Shown here piece by piece: positions 16,268 to 24,036 of a stretch of 38,625 bases of DNA (the first letter of the stretch is position 1; each line of letters begins with the position of its first letter). The notes under the pieces are model-generated. The model was not told the DNA's origin. It saw only the letters and a list, made by a program, of their open reading frames with translations, and did not search any database. A program made the translations under genes and the position numbers. Origin of the DNA: Bacteroidales bacterium (lineage in GTDB: Bacteria > Bacteroidota > Bacteroidia > Bacteroidales > Marinilabiliaceae); contig QKIO01000195.1 in the NCBI GenBank assembly GCA_003251015.1, positions 1-38,625 on the forward strand, read 5' to 3'.

Positions 16268-17503
16268 ATGAATAACGTACTTGGCTCTATGACAGACGTA
16301 AAGGTAATTCGAAAATTAAAGGACTTAAAGCTCGAGATGACGACCGAGTTAGAGCGTTTATTAAAATTCTGGTCTACCGAAGCATTGGATGCCGAAAACG
16401 GAGGTTTTATTGGTCGCATCGATCATTTTGGAAACAAAGATGTGCTTGCTCCTAAAGGAGTGGTATTAAACACACGCATTCTTTGGTCTTTTTCATCGGC
16501 CTATCGTGCAACAGGTTTGGCTCAGTATAAAAAAATGGCTGATATGGCCTTTGATTATCTCATTAATTATTTTTGGGATAAAGAAGAGGGCGGTTTTGTA
16601 TGGGCCATCGATTATAATGCATCGCGTGTAAATACCCGAAAGCAAACCTATGCCCAAGGATTTGGAATATATGCCTTGTCAGAGTACAACAGAGCCACTG
16701 GAAATAGAGAGAGCTTGGAGTATGCCCGTCAATTATTTTACATTCTCGAGAATAAATTTAAAGATCTTGTAAATGGAGGTTATATTGAGTCTTTAGCAAA
16801 AGATTGGATGCCCTTAGAGGATATGCGCTTGAGTAAGAAAGATGCCAATGCGCCTAAATCCATGAATACGCATTTACACATTCTTGAGCCCTTTGCTAAT
16901 CTGTATCGTGTATGGCCTGATCGTCAGCTCAAAAAAAGTATTCATAACTTAATCTCCCTTTTCCAAAACAAAATAATTGATCCTAAAACGGGACATTTTA
17001 ACTTGTTTTTTGAGATGGATTGGTCGGTTCTTTCAACGGCTGTTTCGTTTGGTCACGATATTGAAGGCGCTTGGCTAATGCACGAAGCAGCTTTGGTTGT
17101 GGGCGATGCTTCCATTATTAGTCAGGTTCAACAAACAGCCATTAAATTGGTCGATATTACCCTTGCTGAAGGTTTAGATAAAGACGGATCTTTGTTTAAC
17201 GAACGAGATGGAGATCATTATGATACAGATAAACATTGGTGGCCTCAAGCCGAGGCAATGGTTGGTTTGATGGATGCGTATGAGATCAATCAGGATCCTC
17301 AATATTTGGAGTACTTAGAAAAAGTTTGGGTATTTATTAAATCAAATCTTATTGATCAGGCTAAAGGGGAATGGTATTGGAGTGTTGATAAAGAGGGTAA
17401 TCCTCATACTAGCGAAGATAAAGTGGGCTTTTGGAAATGCCCTTATCACAATAGCCGTGCCTTAATTGAGCTTGTTGAGCGAATTGAAAAATTATTAAAT
17501 TAA
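16268..17503 (+). CDS. cellobiose/mannobiose 2-epimerase (AGE superfamily)
   Basis: 411 residues, an (alpha/alpha)6 barrel with no signal peptide, so cytoplasmic. The catalytic set is complete and spaced as in characterised cellobiose 2-epimerases: GHDIEGAW (H263, E266, W269), HWWPQAEAM (W325, E329) and CPYHNSRA (H394). NGGFIGRIDHFG and KQTYAQGFGIYAL are further family blocks. It converts beta-1,4-mannobiose to mannosyl-glucose by inverting C2 of the reducing sugar, and so feeds GH130. It sits between GH130 and the symporter and is only 4 bases from the latter, so the two are probably translationally linked. The MTDVK methionine at residue 8 is an alternative start. Confidence 0.93.
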   Translation: MNNVLGSMTDVKVIRKLKDLKLEMTTELERLLKFWSTEALDAENGGFIGRIDHFGNKDVLAPKGVVLNTRILWSFSSAYRATGLAQYKKMADMAFDYLINYFWDKEEGGFVWAIDYNASRVNTRKQTYAQGFGIYALSEYNRATGNRESLEYARQLFYILENKFKDLVNGGYIESLAKDWMPLEDMRLSKKDANAPKSMNTHLHILEPFANLYRVWPDRQLKKSIHNLISLFQNKIIDPKTGHFNLFFEMDWSVLSTAVSFGHDIEGAWLMHEAALVVGDASIISQVQQTAIKLVDITLAEGLDKDGSLFNERDGDHYDTDKHWWPQAEAMVGLMDAYEINQDPQYLEYLEKVWVFIKSNLIDQAKGEWYWSVDKEGNPHTSEDKVGFWKCPYHNSRALIELVERIEKLLN

Positions 17504-17507
17504 AGTC

Positions 17508-18884
17508 ATGGTACAAGAAATTAATTTTAAAGAGCGGGTAGGATACGGTTTTGGTGATTTTGCATCTTCTATGTTTTGGAAGATTTTTGCCATGTATTTA
17601 ACCTTTTTTTATACCGATGTGGTGGAGTTATCACCTGAATCAGTGGCTTTGATGTTTATTATGGTGCGCCTTTGGGATGGACTAAACGACCCTTTGATGG
17701 GGATCATCGCCGACCGTACCAACACTAGCATGGGTAAGTTTCGGCCTTATTTATTATGGGTGGCTATACCGTTTGGTGTTATTGGGGTGCTTACCTTTTC
17801 GGTGCCTGAAATTGGGCCATCTGGCAAGTTAATATATGCTTACGTTACCTATACCTTAATGATGATGGTGTACACTGCTATTAATGTGCCCTATGGTTCG
17901 TTGATGGCTGTGATGACCGACAGTCCTAAGGAACGCACCACTTTAGCTTCGTTCCGCTTTATTGGGGCTTATTCGGGGGGGATTGTTATGACAGCTTCGG
18001 CACCTTATATTCTTGATTTCTTTAAGAATACAGGAGCTAGTGATGCAACTAGTTACCAGTATATGGTGACTATTTATGCCGTTATAGCAGCCTTTTTCTT
18101 TGTGATGACTTACCTATGGACTAAAGAACGTGTGAAGGCTATTAAAGAGAATAACTCGGTGATGAGTGATTTAAAAGACTTGGCCAAGAATGCGCAATGG
18201 TTTATTATGTTGGGCGCTGGCGTGCTCATGTTGGTATTTCTAACGTTTCGTGAGTCTAGCATCATGTATTATTTTAAATACTTTGTGCAAGATCAAAATC
18301 TACCATTTTTTGGTGATGTGACTTGGGGTAAACTATCGGGTGCTTACATGACTCTTTGGTTGGGAGCTAATATGTTGGGTGTATTATTAGCCATTCCAGT
18401 ATCTAATAAAATTGGTAAAAAATACACTTTTATTGGCGCCATGTTTATGTCAGCCATTCTAAGTGTGATGCTGTATTGGCTTAATCCTCAGGAGGTATTT
18501 CTTATTTTTGGATTAAATATACTCAATGGTATAAGTGCGGGAATTGTGCTGCCTATCGTTTGGTCGATGTATGCAGATATTGCTGATTACTCTGAATGGA
18601 AAACGGGACGTCGTGCCACAGGATTACTTTTCTCATCCTCGTCTATGTCGCAAAAACTAGGTTTAATGGCTGGAGGTGTATTGCCTTTATACATACTTTC
18701 GACCTATGGTTTTGAAGCCAATGCTACTCAGTCTGATAGTTCCTTAGAAGGCATCCGTTTAATGATTAGCATCTATCCGGGTATTACAGCTGCATTGTCG
18801 GGTGGTTTATTGTTTTTGTATAAACTAACCGATAAGTATATGGATAATGTGACCACCGAACTTTCAGATCGAAGAAAAGAATAG
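17508..18884 (+). CDS. GPH-family sugar:cation symporter (MelB-like), probable mannobiose importer
   Basis: 458 residues with about 12 membrane helices, inner membrane. The GPH pattern is clear: KERVGYGFGDFASSMFWKIF at the start, the first-loop signature RLWDGLNDPLMGIIADRTNT with FRPYLLW, and in the second half ADIADYSEWKTGRRATGLLFSSS. Characterised relatives co-transport oligosaccharides with Na+ or H+. In Bacteroidota mannan loci this transporter brings mannobiose from the periplasm to the epimerase. The 4-base gap to the epimerase gene supports this. The substrate is inferred from context. Confidence 0.9.
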   Translation: MVQEINFKERVGYGFGDFASSMFWKIFAMYLTFFYTDVVELSPESVALMFIMVRLWDGLNDPLMGIIADRTNTSMGKFRPYLLWVAIPFGVIGVLTFSVPEIGPSGKLIYAYVTYTLMMMVYTAINVPYGSLMAVMTDSPKERTTLASFRFIGAYSGGIVMTASAPYILDFFKNTGASDATSYQYMVTIYAVIAAFFFVMTYLWTKERVKAIKENNSVMSDLKDLAKNAQWFIMLGAGVLMLVFLTFRESSIMYYFKYFVQDQNLPFFGDVTWGKLSGAYMTLWLGANMLGVLLAIPVSNKIGKKYTFIGAMFMSAILSVMLYWLNPQEVFLIFGLNILNGISAGIVLPIVWSMYADIADYSEWKTGRRATGLLFSSSSMSQKLGLMAGGVLPLYILSTYGFEANATQSDSSLEGIRLMISIYPGITAALSGGLLFLYKLTDKYMDNVTTELSDRRKE

Positions 18885-18895
18885 TTTATAACATA

Positions 18896-18938
18896 ATGGA
18901 CTGAAGAAGAGTAACTACTTTCTTCAGTCCATCTTTAA
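18896..18938 (+). terminator. hairpin after the symporter, possible weak terminator
   Basis: ATGGACTGAAGAA (18896-18908) pairs perfectly with TTCTTCAGTCCAT (18920-18932) around an 11-base loop. The following CTTTAATATC has only a short T-run, so termination may be partial and the downstream genes may still be co-transcribed. Confidence 0.6.
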
Positions 18939-18962
18939 TATCAATTTGTAAATACTAAGCTT

Positions 18963-19214
18963 ATGGTAAGGGTGTGTGATGACCATTTGTATATTACTAA
19001 ACCCGAGGATGTTATGTATATTATGGTTTTTAACAACGACGGGGAGTGTCTATATAGTCGTTTTGGTATTGATGATTCATCGCTTGATATTTCTAGTTTA
19101 AAAGGAGATAAGTTGCTCGTTGTTATAAATACTATGCAGGGTTTAGCGTGGGTGCGTTTGTTTCATACGACCCAGTATGTGCCAACTGCAGCTTTGGCTG
19201 AATGTGCGTTCTGA
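18963..19214 (+). CDS. small orphan protein resembling a free-standing T9SS-type C-terminal domain
   Basis: 83 residues, not recognised as a named family. The central part, VMYIMVFNNDGECLYSRF then LDISSLKGDKLLVVINT and WVRLF, follows the strand order of T9SS sorting domains (VxVYxxxGxxV, then hydrophobic-DIS-L, then Y/LxVxI, then a last strand), as at the end of the CBM35 protein in this window. It has no signal peptide, so it could not be a T9SS cargo on its own. It may be a degenerate fragment of a larger exported protein or a small cytoplasmic protein that kept the fold. It lies between the symporter and the sulfatase, same strand, 34 bases before the latter. The resemblance is by eye only. 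Confidence 0.55.
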   Translation: MVRVCDDHLYITKPEDVMYIMVFNNDGECLYSRFGIDDSSLDISSLKGDKLLVVINTMQGLAWVRLFHTTQYVPTAALAECAF

Positions 19215-19248
19215 TTTTTAATAGTTTTACCCTTTAACGCCTAAATAA

Positions 19249-21018
19249 ATGATCAAACACCTGCTAGTTTGCTTCGGTATTGTTTTAGCTTTTTGGCTGA
19301 TGAACTCATCGTGCAAGTCAAAACCAATCTCTTTACCTCCCAATATCTTACTTATTGTAACAGATGATATGGCTTTTGGCGATTTATCGTTAACTACTAA
19401 TCCATATATACAAACACCGGTGCTTGACAAGCTTGCCCAAGACGGTGCTTTTGCCTCTCATTTTTATGTGAGTCCTGTTTGTGCGCCGACTCGAGCTAGC
19501 CTTTTAACAGGGCGTTATCATCAACGTACTGGCGTTACAGGCGTAACTCGTGGCCGCGAAGATATGAACTTGTCCGAACCTACCATCGCCAACGTATTTA
19601 GCAGTTTTGGGTATGAAACGGGTATTTTTGGTAAATGGCATAATGGAGCACATTATCCTTACCATCCTTTGGGTAGAGGTTTTGATGAATTTGTAGGTTT
19701 CACCTCTGGTCATTGGAGTAATTACTTTAATGCAAGTATCGAAAAAAATGGAGCTCCCTTTCAAACCAAAGGCTATTTAACCGATGTGTTTACCAACGAA
19801 GCTATCGGTTTTATAACAAAATCGCAGCATCAAAAAAAGCCTTTTTTATGTTATGTACCTTATCAAACACCACATACGCCTTTACAAGTGCCAGATAAGT
19901 ACTTTGATAAGTATAAAGCAAAGGGTGTAGACGATTTTAATGCCTGCATTTATGGCATGTGCGAAAATATTGATGATAACGTGGGGCGTTTATTAGATAC
20001 CCTAGATAAATTAGGAATACGTGAGAATACCATCGTTATATTTTTATCGGACAATGGACCGCTAAATGAGCGGTATAACCTGGGTTTAAAAGGTAAAAAA
20101 GGATCTAATGATGAAGGGGGCGTAAGGGTGCCTTTCTTCATTAATTGGCCTGGTATCATTCAGCCTCATACAACACTCCGTAATCCTTTGGCTCATATAG
20201 ATGTGTTACCAACCTTGTTAGACTTGCTTAACAAAGATTATGCGTTTATCAGTGCTTTAGACGGAATAAGTTTTGCTTCGCAATTAACGCATCAAGAAAA
20301 ACCTAAAAGTCGCTTTTTATTTGGCGAGTGGAATGGGGTAGAGCGTGTGGTGGCCGATTCGTTTCTGTTGGTGGGAGAGACGCTTTATAATATATATGAT
20401 GATCCTAAACAGTGGTCTGACTTAAGAAATAAGCATGCTTTGGTTTACGACTCTTTGTACCACGCTTATACGCTTTGGCACAAAGGTATTCTAATAACTG
20501 ACCAGCCACAGAAGGCTATACCAGTGGGTTATAATGCCTATCCACGTTGTGTTTTGCCAGCTCATGAAGCGACTTTGTTTCCAGCCTACGAAGCCCGTAA
20601 AGATAGAAAGCACACAGGCATTGCTTACCATAGTTTGTATGGATGGGCTCATGACTGGGTTGATTATTGGACAAGCACCTCTGCTTATGTGCAATGGCAA
20701 ATAGATGTGGTGGAAACTGGCCATTACGAGGTTAAACTGTATTATGCCTTGGCAGAAGATGCTGTAGGTACAGCTCTCCGTTTGGATGTGGGGGCAATAT
20801 CTACCATTTTTCAGGTAAACAAAGCATTTGTCCATACTTCAATGGTTAATCACGACCGCGTACACCGCGATCAAGAGGCTCCTGAAACCGATTGGGCGAT
20901 GATGAATATTGGTACTATGGAGTTAGAAAAGGGGATAACGGATGTGGTTTTGAAAACCATGATTTTAAAAGGTTCAAAATCCATCGAGTTAAAAGAAATT
21001 GTTTTGATAAAGAAATAA
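19249..21018 (+). CDS. S1-family sulfatase lipoprotein with C-terminal beta-sandwich extension
   Basis: 589 residues. The N-terminus MIKHLLVCFGIVLAFWLMNSSCKSK has a lipoprotein-like signal. The formylglycine signature is CAPTRASLLTGR with C78 as the residue to be matured. The metal-binding LLIVTDDMAFGD, GIFGKWHNG and FLSDNGPLN segments are present, as expected for an active S1 sulfatase. After about residue 430 an extra domain of about 150 residues (VQWQIDVVETGHYEVKLYYA, IELKEIVLIKK) looks like a CBM-type beta-sandwich. It should remove sulfate from a glycan in the periplasm or at the surface. It lies 15 bases upstream of the GH5 mannanase gene, so its substrate is probably met together with mannan. 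The subfamily is not known, and the maturase gene (anSME or FGE) is not in the window. Confidence 0.9.
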   Translation: MIKHLLVCFGIVLAFWLMNSSCKSKPISLPPNILLIVTDDMAFGDLSLTTNPYIQTPVLDKLAQDGAFASHFYVSPVCAPTRASLLTGRYHQRTGVTGVTRGREDMNLSEPTIANVFSSFGYETGIFGKWHNGAHYPYHPLGRGFDEFVGFTSGHWSNYFNASIEKNGAPFQTKGYLTDVFTNEAIGFITKSQHQKKPFLCYVPYQTPHTPLQVPDKYFDKYKAKGVDDFNACIYGMCENIDDNVGRLLDTLDKLGIRENTIVIFLSDNGPLNERYNLGLKGKKGSNDEGGVRVPFFINWPGIIQPHTTLRNPLAHIDVLPTLLDLLNKDYAFISALDGISFASQLTHQEKPKSRFLFGEWNGVERVVADSFLLVGETLYNIYDDPKQWSDLRNKHALVYDSLYHAYTLWHKGILITDQPQKAIPVGYNAYPRCVLPAHEATLFPAYEARKDRKHTGIAYHSLYGWAHDWVDYWTSTSAYVQWQIDVVETGHYEVKLYYALAEDAVGTALRLDVGAISTIFQVNKAFVHTSMVNHDRVHRDQEAPETDWAMMNIGTMELEKGITDVVLKTMILKGSKSIELKEIVLIKK

Positions 21019-21033
21019 GCAAACTAGATAATT

Positions 21034-22317
21034 ATGAAAAAATTATTGATTTTATTTTTCATGGCACTAACTGTAATAGCTTGCCAACAAGTATTTAAGA
21101 GCGAAAATGCTTTTGTTAAGGTAAAAGAGACTGCGTTTATGCTTGATGGTAAACCCTACACATTTGCGGGGGCTAATTATTGGCAAGGTATGAATTTGGG
21201 AGCTCCACAATCGGGCGATCAGTCTCGTTTGTTGCGTGAGTTAGATGAGTTACAATCCATGGGCGTTACTAATTTACGGGTGTTAGCTGCCAGTGAAGCC
21301 GATTCGGCCATGCGGTTTGCCGTTCTTCCTGCATTACAAACGGCACCAGGCGTTTACAACGAAGATATTTTTGTGGGTTTAGATTTTCTTTTGGCCGAGA
21401 TGCAAAAACGTAACATGAAAGCTGTAATGGTATTAGGTAACTTTTGGACGTGGAGTGGCGGTTTTCCTCAGTATTTGAAGTGGGCTGGAGCTGGCGAAAT
21501 TCCTTATCCTCAGGAAGAAGGTACTTCGTGGAGTGACTTTACAAATTATTCAAAAATGTTTTATACCAATGACAGTGCCCAACAAATGATGGAAAACCAC
21601 ATCAAAACAGTCATTTCTCGCAAAAATACGATCACCGGGACGTTATATAAGAATGATGTTACGATTATGTCGTGGCAATTGGCCAATGAGCCTAGAGCTT
21701 ATGATAACCTCATTCCTTTTAAGATGTGGATTGATAAAACAGCTGAGTTTATAAAGTCTTTAGATACTAATCATTTGGTATGTATTGGAACAGAGGGTAA
21801 TGCAAGTGGTATGGATGCGGGTCTTAATGTATTTTCGGATAATGATAACCAAGCCATTGATTACATTACCATGCATATTTGGATGCAAAACTGGGGTTGG
21901 TTTAAGCCCGGTGATGGCGATTCTATTTATGCTAAAGCCATTGAAAAGGTAGATAATTATTGGAACGATCATACTCTTGCGGCCACTCAACTCAATAAAC
22001 CTATTGTGCTGGAGGAGTTTGGTATAGCGCGTGATGGCTCTTCTTTTTCACCAGACACAAGTACAGTATCCCGAGATCTGTTTTTTAGTTATTTAAGCAA
22101 TAAGGTGGTTCACTCCATTCGTAACAATGGTGCAGTAAAAGGTTTTAATTTTTGGAGTTACTCGGGCGAGGGTCGCCCTATCAGACCAGGCGAGTTCTGG
22201 CGCCTTGGCGATGCGCTTCTTGGCGACCCTTCTCACGAGTTACAAGGCTGGTATGGTGTGTATAACACCGACTCTTCTACCATCAATATAATACAAAAGG
22301 TTAGTTCTCAACTCTAA
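21034..22317 (+). CDS. GH5 (subfamily 7-like) beta-mannanase lipoprotein
   Basis: 427 residues, lipobox VIAC followed by QQVFKSEN. The clan-A barrel starts with DGKPYTFAGANYWQGMNLG. E219 in WQLANEPR is the acid/base and E328 in IVLEEFGIARDG the nucleophile; LRVLAASEAD and NFWTWSGGFPQYLKW are typical of GH5_7 mannanases. It should hydrolyse beta-1,4-mannan or mannooligosaccharides. Without a clear acidic export signal it may face the periplasm. It is the last gene of the core operon, closed by a long hairpin terminator, and starts 15 bases after the sulfatase. Confidence 0.9.
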   Translation: MKKLLILFFMALTVIACQQVFKSENAFVKVKETAFMLDGKPYTFAGANYWQGMNLGAPQSGDQSRLLRELDELQSMGVTNLRVLAASEADSAMRFAVLPALQTAPGVYNEDIFVGLDFLLAEMQKRNMKAVMVLGNFWTWSGGFPQYLKWAGAGEIPYPQEEGTSWSDFTNYSKMFYTNDSAQQMMENHIKTVISRKNTITGTLYKNDVTIMSWQLANEPRAYDNLIPFKMWIDKTAEFIKSLDTNHLVCIGTEGNASGMDAGLNVFSDNDNQAIDYITMHIWMQNWGWFKPGDGDSIYAKAIEKVDNYWNDHTLAATQLNKPIVLEEFGIARDGSSFSPDTSTVSRDLFFSYLSNKVVHSIRNNGAVKGFNFWSYSGEGRPIRPGEFWRLGDALLGDPSHELQGWYGVYNTDSSTINIIQKVSSQL

Positions 22318-22647
22318 CTAGCCCTCGGTTCGTACTGTTTGCGGGCATTTACTATTATGATATTTACAAAACCCAATTACGACCTATTTATAGTATAGTT
22401 GGTAATTGGGTTTTTAGTTTTAAGCTCTTAAGCTGGTTTTGTAAGTGTGTGTTTATTAGTTTTTTATTGAATAATTGGCCTTGTAATGCAATTACTAATT
22501 GAATAGATAAAATTGTATTAGCACCTGATTAAATAACATTACAAATCAGCAATAAAAGCCAGTATGTTTACAATCGTTAACAAGTGAATAATTTAGTTTA
22601 AGAAGTACCGAGTTAACAGGAGTTATAAATCACAAAAAAACACAATC
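22318..22647. other. intergenic region between the core operon and the CBM35 gene
   Basis: A 330-base AT-rich gap. It contains the operon terminator (22368-22416), then short inverted repeats: TTGTAATG (22481-22488) with CATTACAA (22537-22544), and CTGATT (22525-22530) with AATCAG (22544-22549). A TATGTTTA about 85 bases before the CBM35 gene is one base off the -7 consensus and lacks a clear -33. No ORF of interest. Confidence 0.5.
22368..22416 (+). terminator. terminator of the PUL core operon
   Basis: AAAACCCAATTAC (22368-22380) pairs perfectly with GTAATTGGGTTTT (22402-22414) around a 21-base loop that can pair weakly within itself. The stem ends in a T-run. Confidence 0.8.
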
Positions 22648-23712
22648 ATGAAAAAGAATTTTACTCTATTATCAGTGGCTTTGGCCATGGCAGCTTTGTC
22701 TGCAAACGCAACTATTTATGAAGCTGAATTAGCGACTAAAACTGCTGCAGCTATTATTAAAACAGATGTGGCTAGTGCTTCAGGTGGAAGTTATGTGGAT
22801 ACGCAGAATGGTGGATCTCTTACTTTTAGCATTTCTATTCCAACAGCTGGTTGGTATAATGTTACTGCAGCAACTAAAAGTCCAGACTCGAGATCTGAGT
22901 ATTTTAAAATAGATGCTGATCCTGCCTTTAAAGTAGCCATACCAGCTAATGCAACAGCAAATTTTGCCGAAATAGCAGTGGGTGGTAAGTCTCAGTATTT
23001 TACAGCTGGTGCACACACCATTGTTACTTCTAAAGATTGGGGGTATCTTCCAATTGATTACATTAAGGTAGAAGCCACTAATAATCAAGTGTACCAAGCT
23101 GAAAAAGTAACTTTAACAGGTGACAATGTGGTGTATACAGCTGCTGGGTCAGTGTCAGAAGGTCGTTACCTAGATTCAAAAGGTTCGAATGTAACCTTTA
23201 ACCTTATGGTGCCAGTGACTGGAAACTATAAAGTAAGTATTGTAGGTAAAGGTGCTGATGTAGAGGCGCCTGGAAATGTTCGTGTGAATGATTTCCAAAT
23301 AGATGCTAACCCTGCTGTTTCTCTTGAAATGACTGGTCCTACTTATGTGGAGCGTGTAATTTCTGAAAGCATTTTGTTAACGGCTGGTGCACATACTGTT
23401 TTGATGACTAAAAGTTGGGGTTATGTAGGTTTAGATTATTTAAAGGTTGACTATCTCTCAACTCCAACAAATGTAACTTCTACGGTTGTAAATGCGATAT
23501 CTGTTACTTCTAACAGTCAGCAAATTACGATCAACTCATCATCTGATAAGGCGTATGCTGTATCTGTTTATGATGTAACTGGTGTTTTGAAATTCGAAAA
23601 CTCTAAAGTACAAGGTTCTGTATCTATCAACGACATAACTAAAACCGGTCTTTATATTGTTGTAGTTGGCACTTCTACAGGTACTGAAACTTATAAAGTA
23701 ATGTTAAAATAA
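22648..23712 (+). CDS. secreted tandem CBM35/CBM6-like glycan-binding protein, T9SS substrate, no catalytic domain
   Basis: 354 residues. The signal peptide ends near SANA. Two homologous beta-sandwich modules follow (about 22-147 and 148-270). Each begins with a YEAE/YQAEK strand, has a GGSYVDT/GRYLDSK calcium-site-like turn, a W/NY strand (GWYNVTAAT, GNYKVSIVG), and ends in TAGAHT...K.WGY...DY(I/L)KV. This is the CBM35/CBM6 pattern; several CBM35 members bind beta-mannan. The final 80 residues are a T9SS sorting domain (SVYDVTGVLKF to KVMLK). With no enzyme domain, it probably binds mannan outside the cell or anchors the cell to it. It has its own terminator. Confidence 0.8.
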   Translation: MKKNFTLLSVALAMAALSANATIYEAELATKTAAAIIKTDVASASGGSYVDTQNGGSLTFSISIPTAGWYNVTAATKSPDSRSEYFKIDADPAFKVAIPANATANFAEIAVGGKSQYFTAGAHTIVTSKDWGYLPIDYIKVEATNNQVYQAEKVTLTGDNVVYTAAGSVSEGRYLDSKGSNVTFNLMVPVTGNYKVSIVGKGADVEAPGNVRVNDFQIDANPAVSLEMTGPTYVERVISESILLTAGAHTVLMTKSWGYVGLDYLKVDYLSTPTNVTSTVVNAISVTSNSQQITINSSSDKAYAVSVYDVTGVLKFENSKVQGSVSINDITKTGLYIVVVGTSTGTETYKVMLK

Positions 23713-24036
23713 ACGCTAAAATTTACCTTTTTAGTTTTTATATAGAAGCGCCACTCATACCAATAGTAAACACACACTTTTTTTGGCGCTTCTATATTTT
23801 TAAAAAATTGTAATTCTTAGGTTTTAAGGTTTGACGATTACCTTTTTTAAAAGTGCTTGTCTTATATTTTTTTATAATTCCTTTATTGATCAGTTCCCCT
23901 TCTATGAAAATAAAGGTTATGACGTTACTAAAGAGTCTTTAAGCTTTGGTAGAATAGAATTTTAATGCTTCTCTGTGATTTATTATTTACGTCAATTGGA
24001 GAAGTCCTTTTGTTTAACTAATGATAAAAAAGCTAC
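23713..24036. other. intergenic region between the CBM35 gene and the GH5 multidomain gene
   Basis: 324 bases. The first part holds a strong terminator (23740-23800). The remainder is AT-rich, with TAAGCTTTG (one base too long for a -7 box) and TCCTTTTG (one mismatch), neither with a well-placed TTG. No gene is seen. Confidence 0.5.
23740..23801 (+). terminator. terminator after the CBM35 gene
   Basis: ATATAGAAGCGCCA (23740-23753) pairs perfectly over 14 bases with TGGCGCTTCTATAT (23784-23797), with a 30-base loop, and is followed by T residues. Confidence 0.85.

Noticed and set aside
16207-16419. 70-codon minus-strand frame across the GH130/epimerase junction
   Set aside because: It crosses the intercistronic hairpin and the start of the epimerase gene and has no family resemblance.
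20491-20835. 114-codon minus-strand open frame
   Set aside because: It overlaps the sulfatase C-terminal domain; no recognizable pattern, and the sulfatase frame is continuous.
22481-22549. Small inverted repeats (TTGTAATG/CATTACAA and CTGATT/AATCAG) as operators
   Set aside because: Only 6-8 bp each; this is expected by chance in a 330-base AT-rich gap, so listed only as a note within the intergenic feature.
22780-23097. 105-codon minus-strand open frame
   Set aside because: It is inside the CBM35 gene, whose frame has clear family motifs; the antisense product is cysteine- and isoleucine-rich and looks random.
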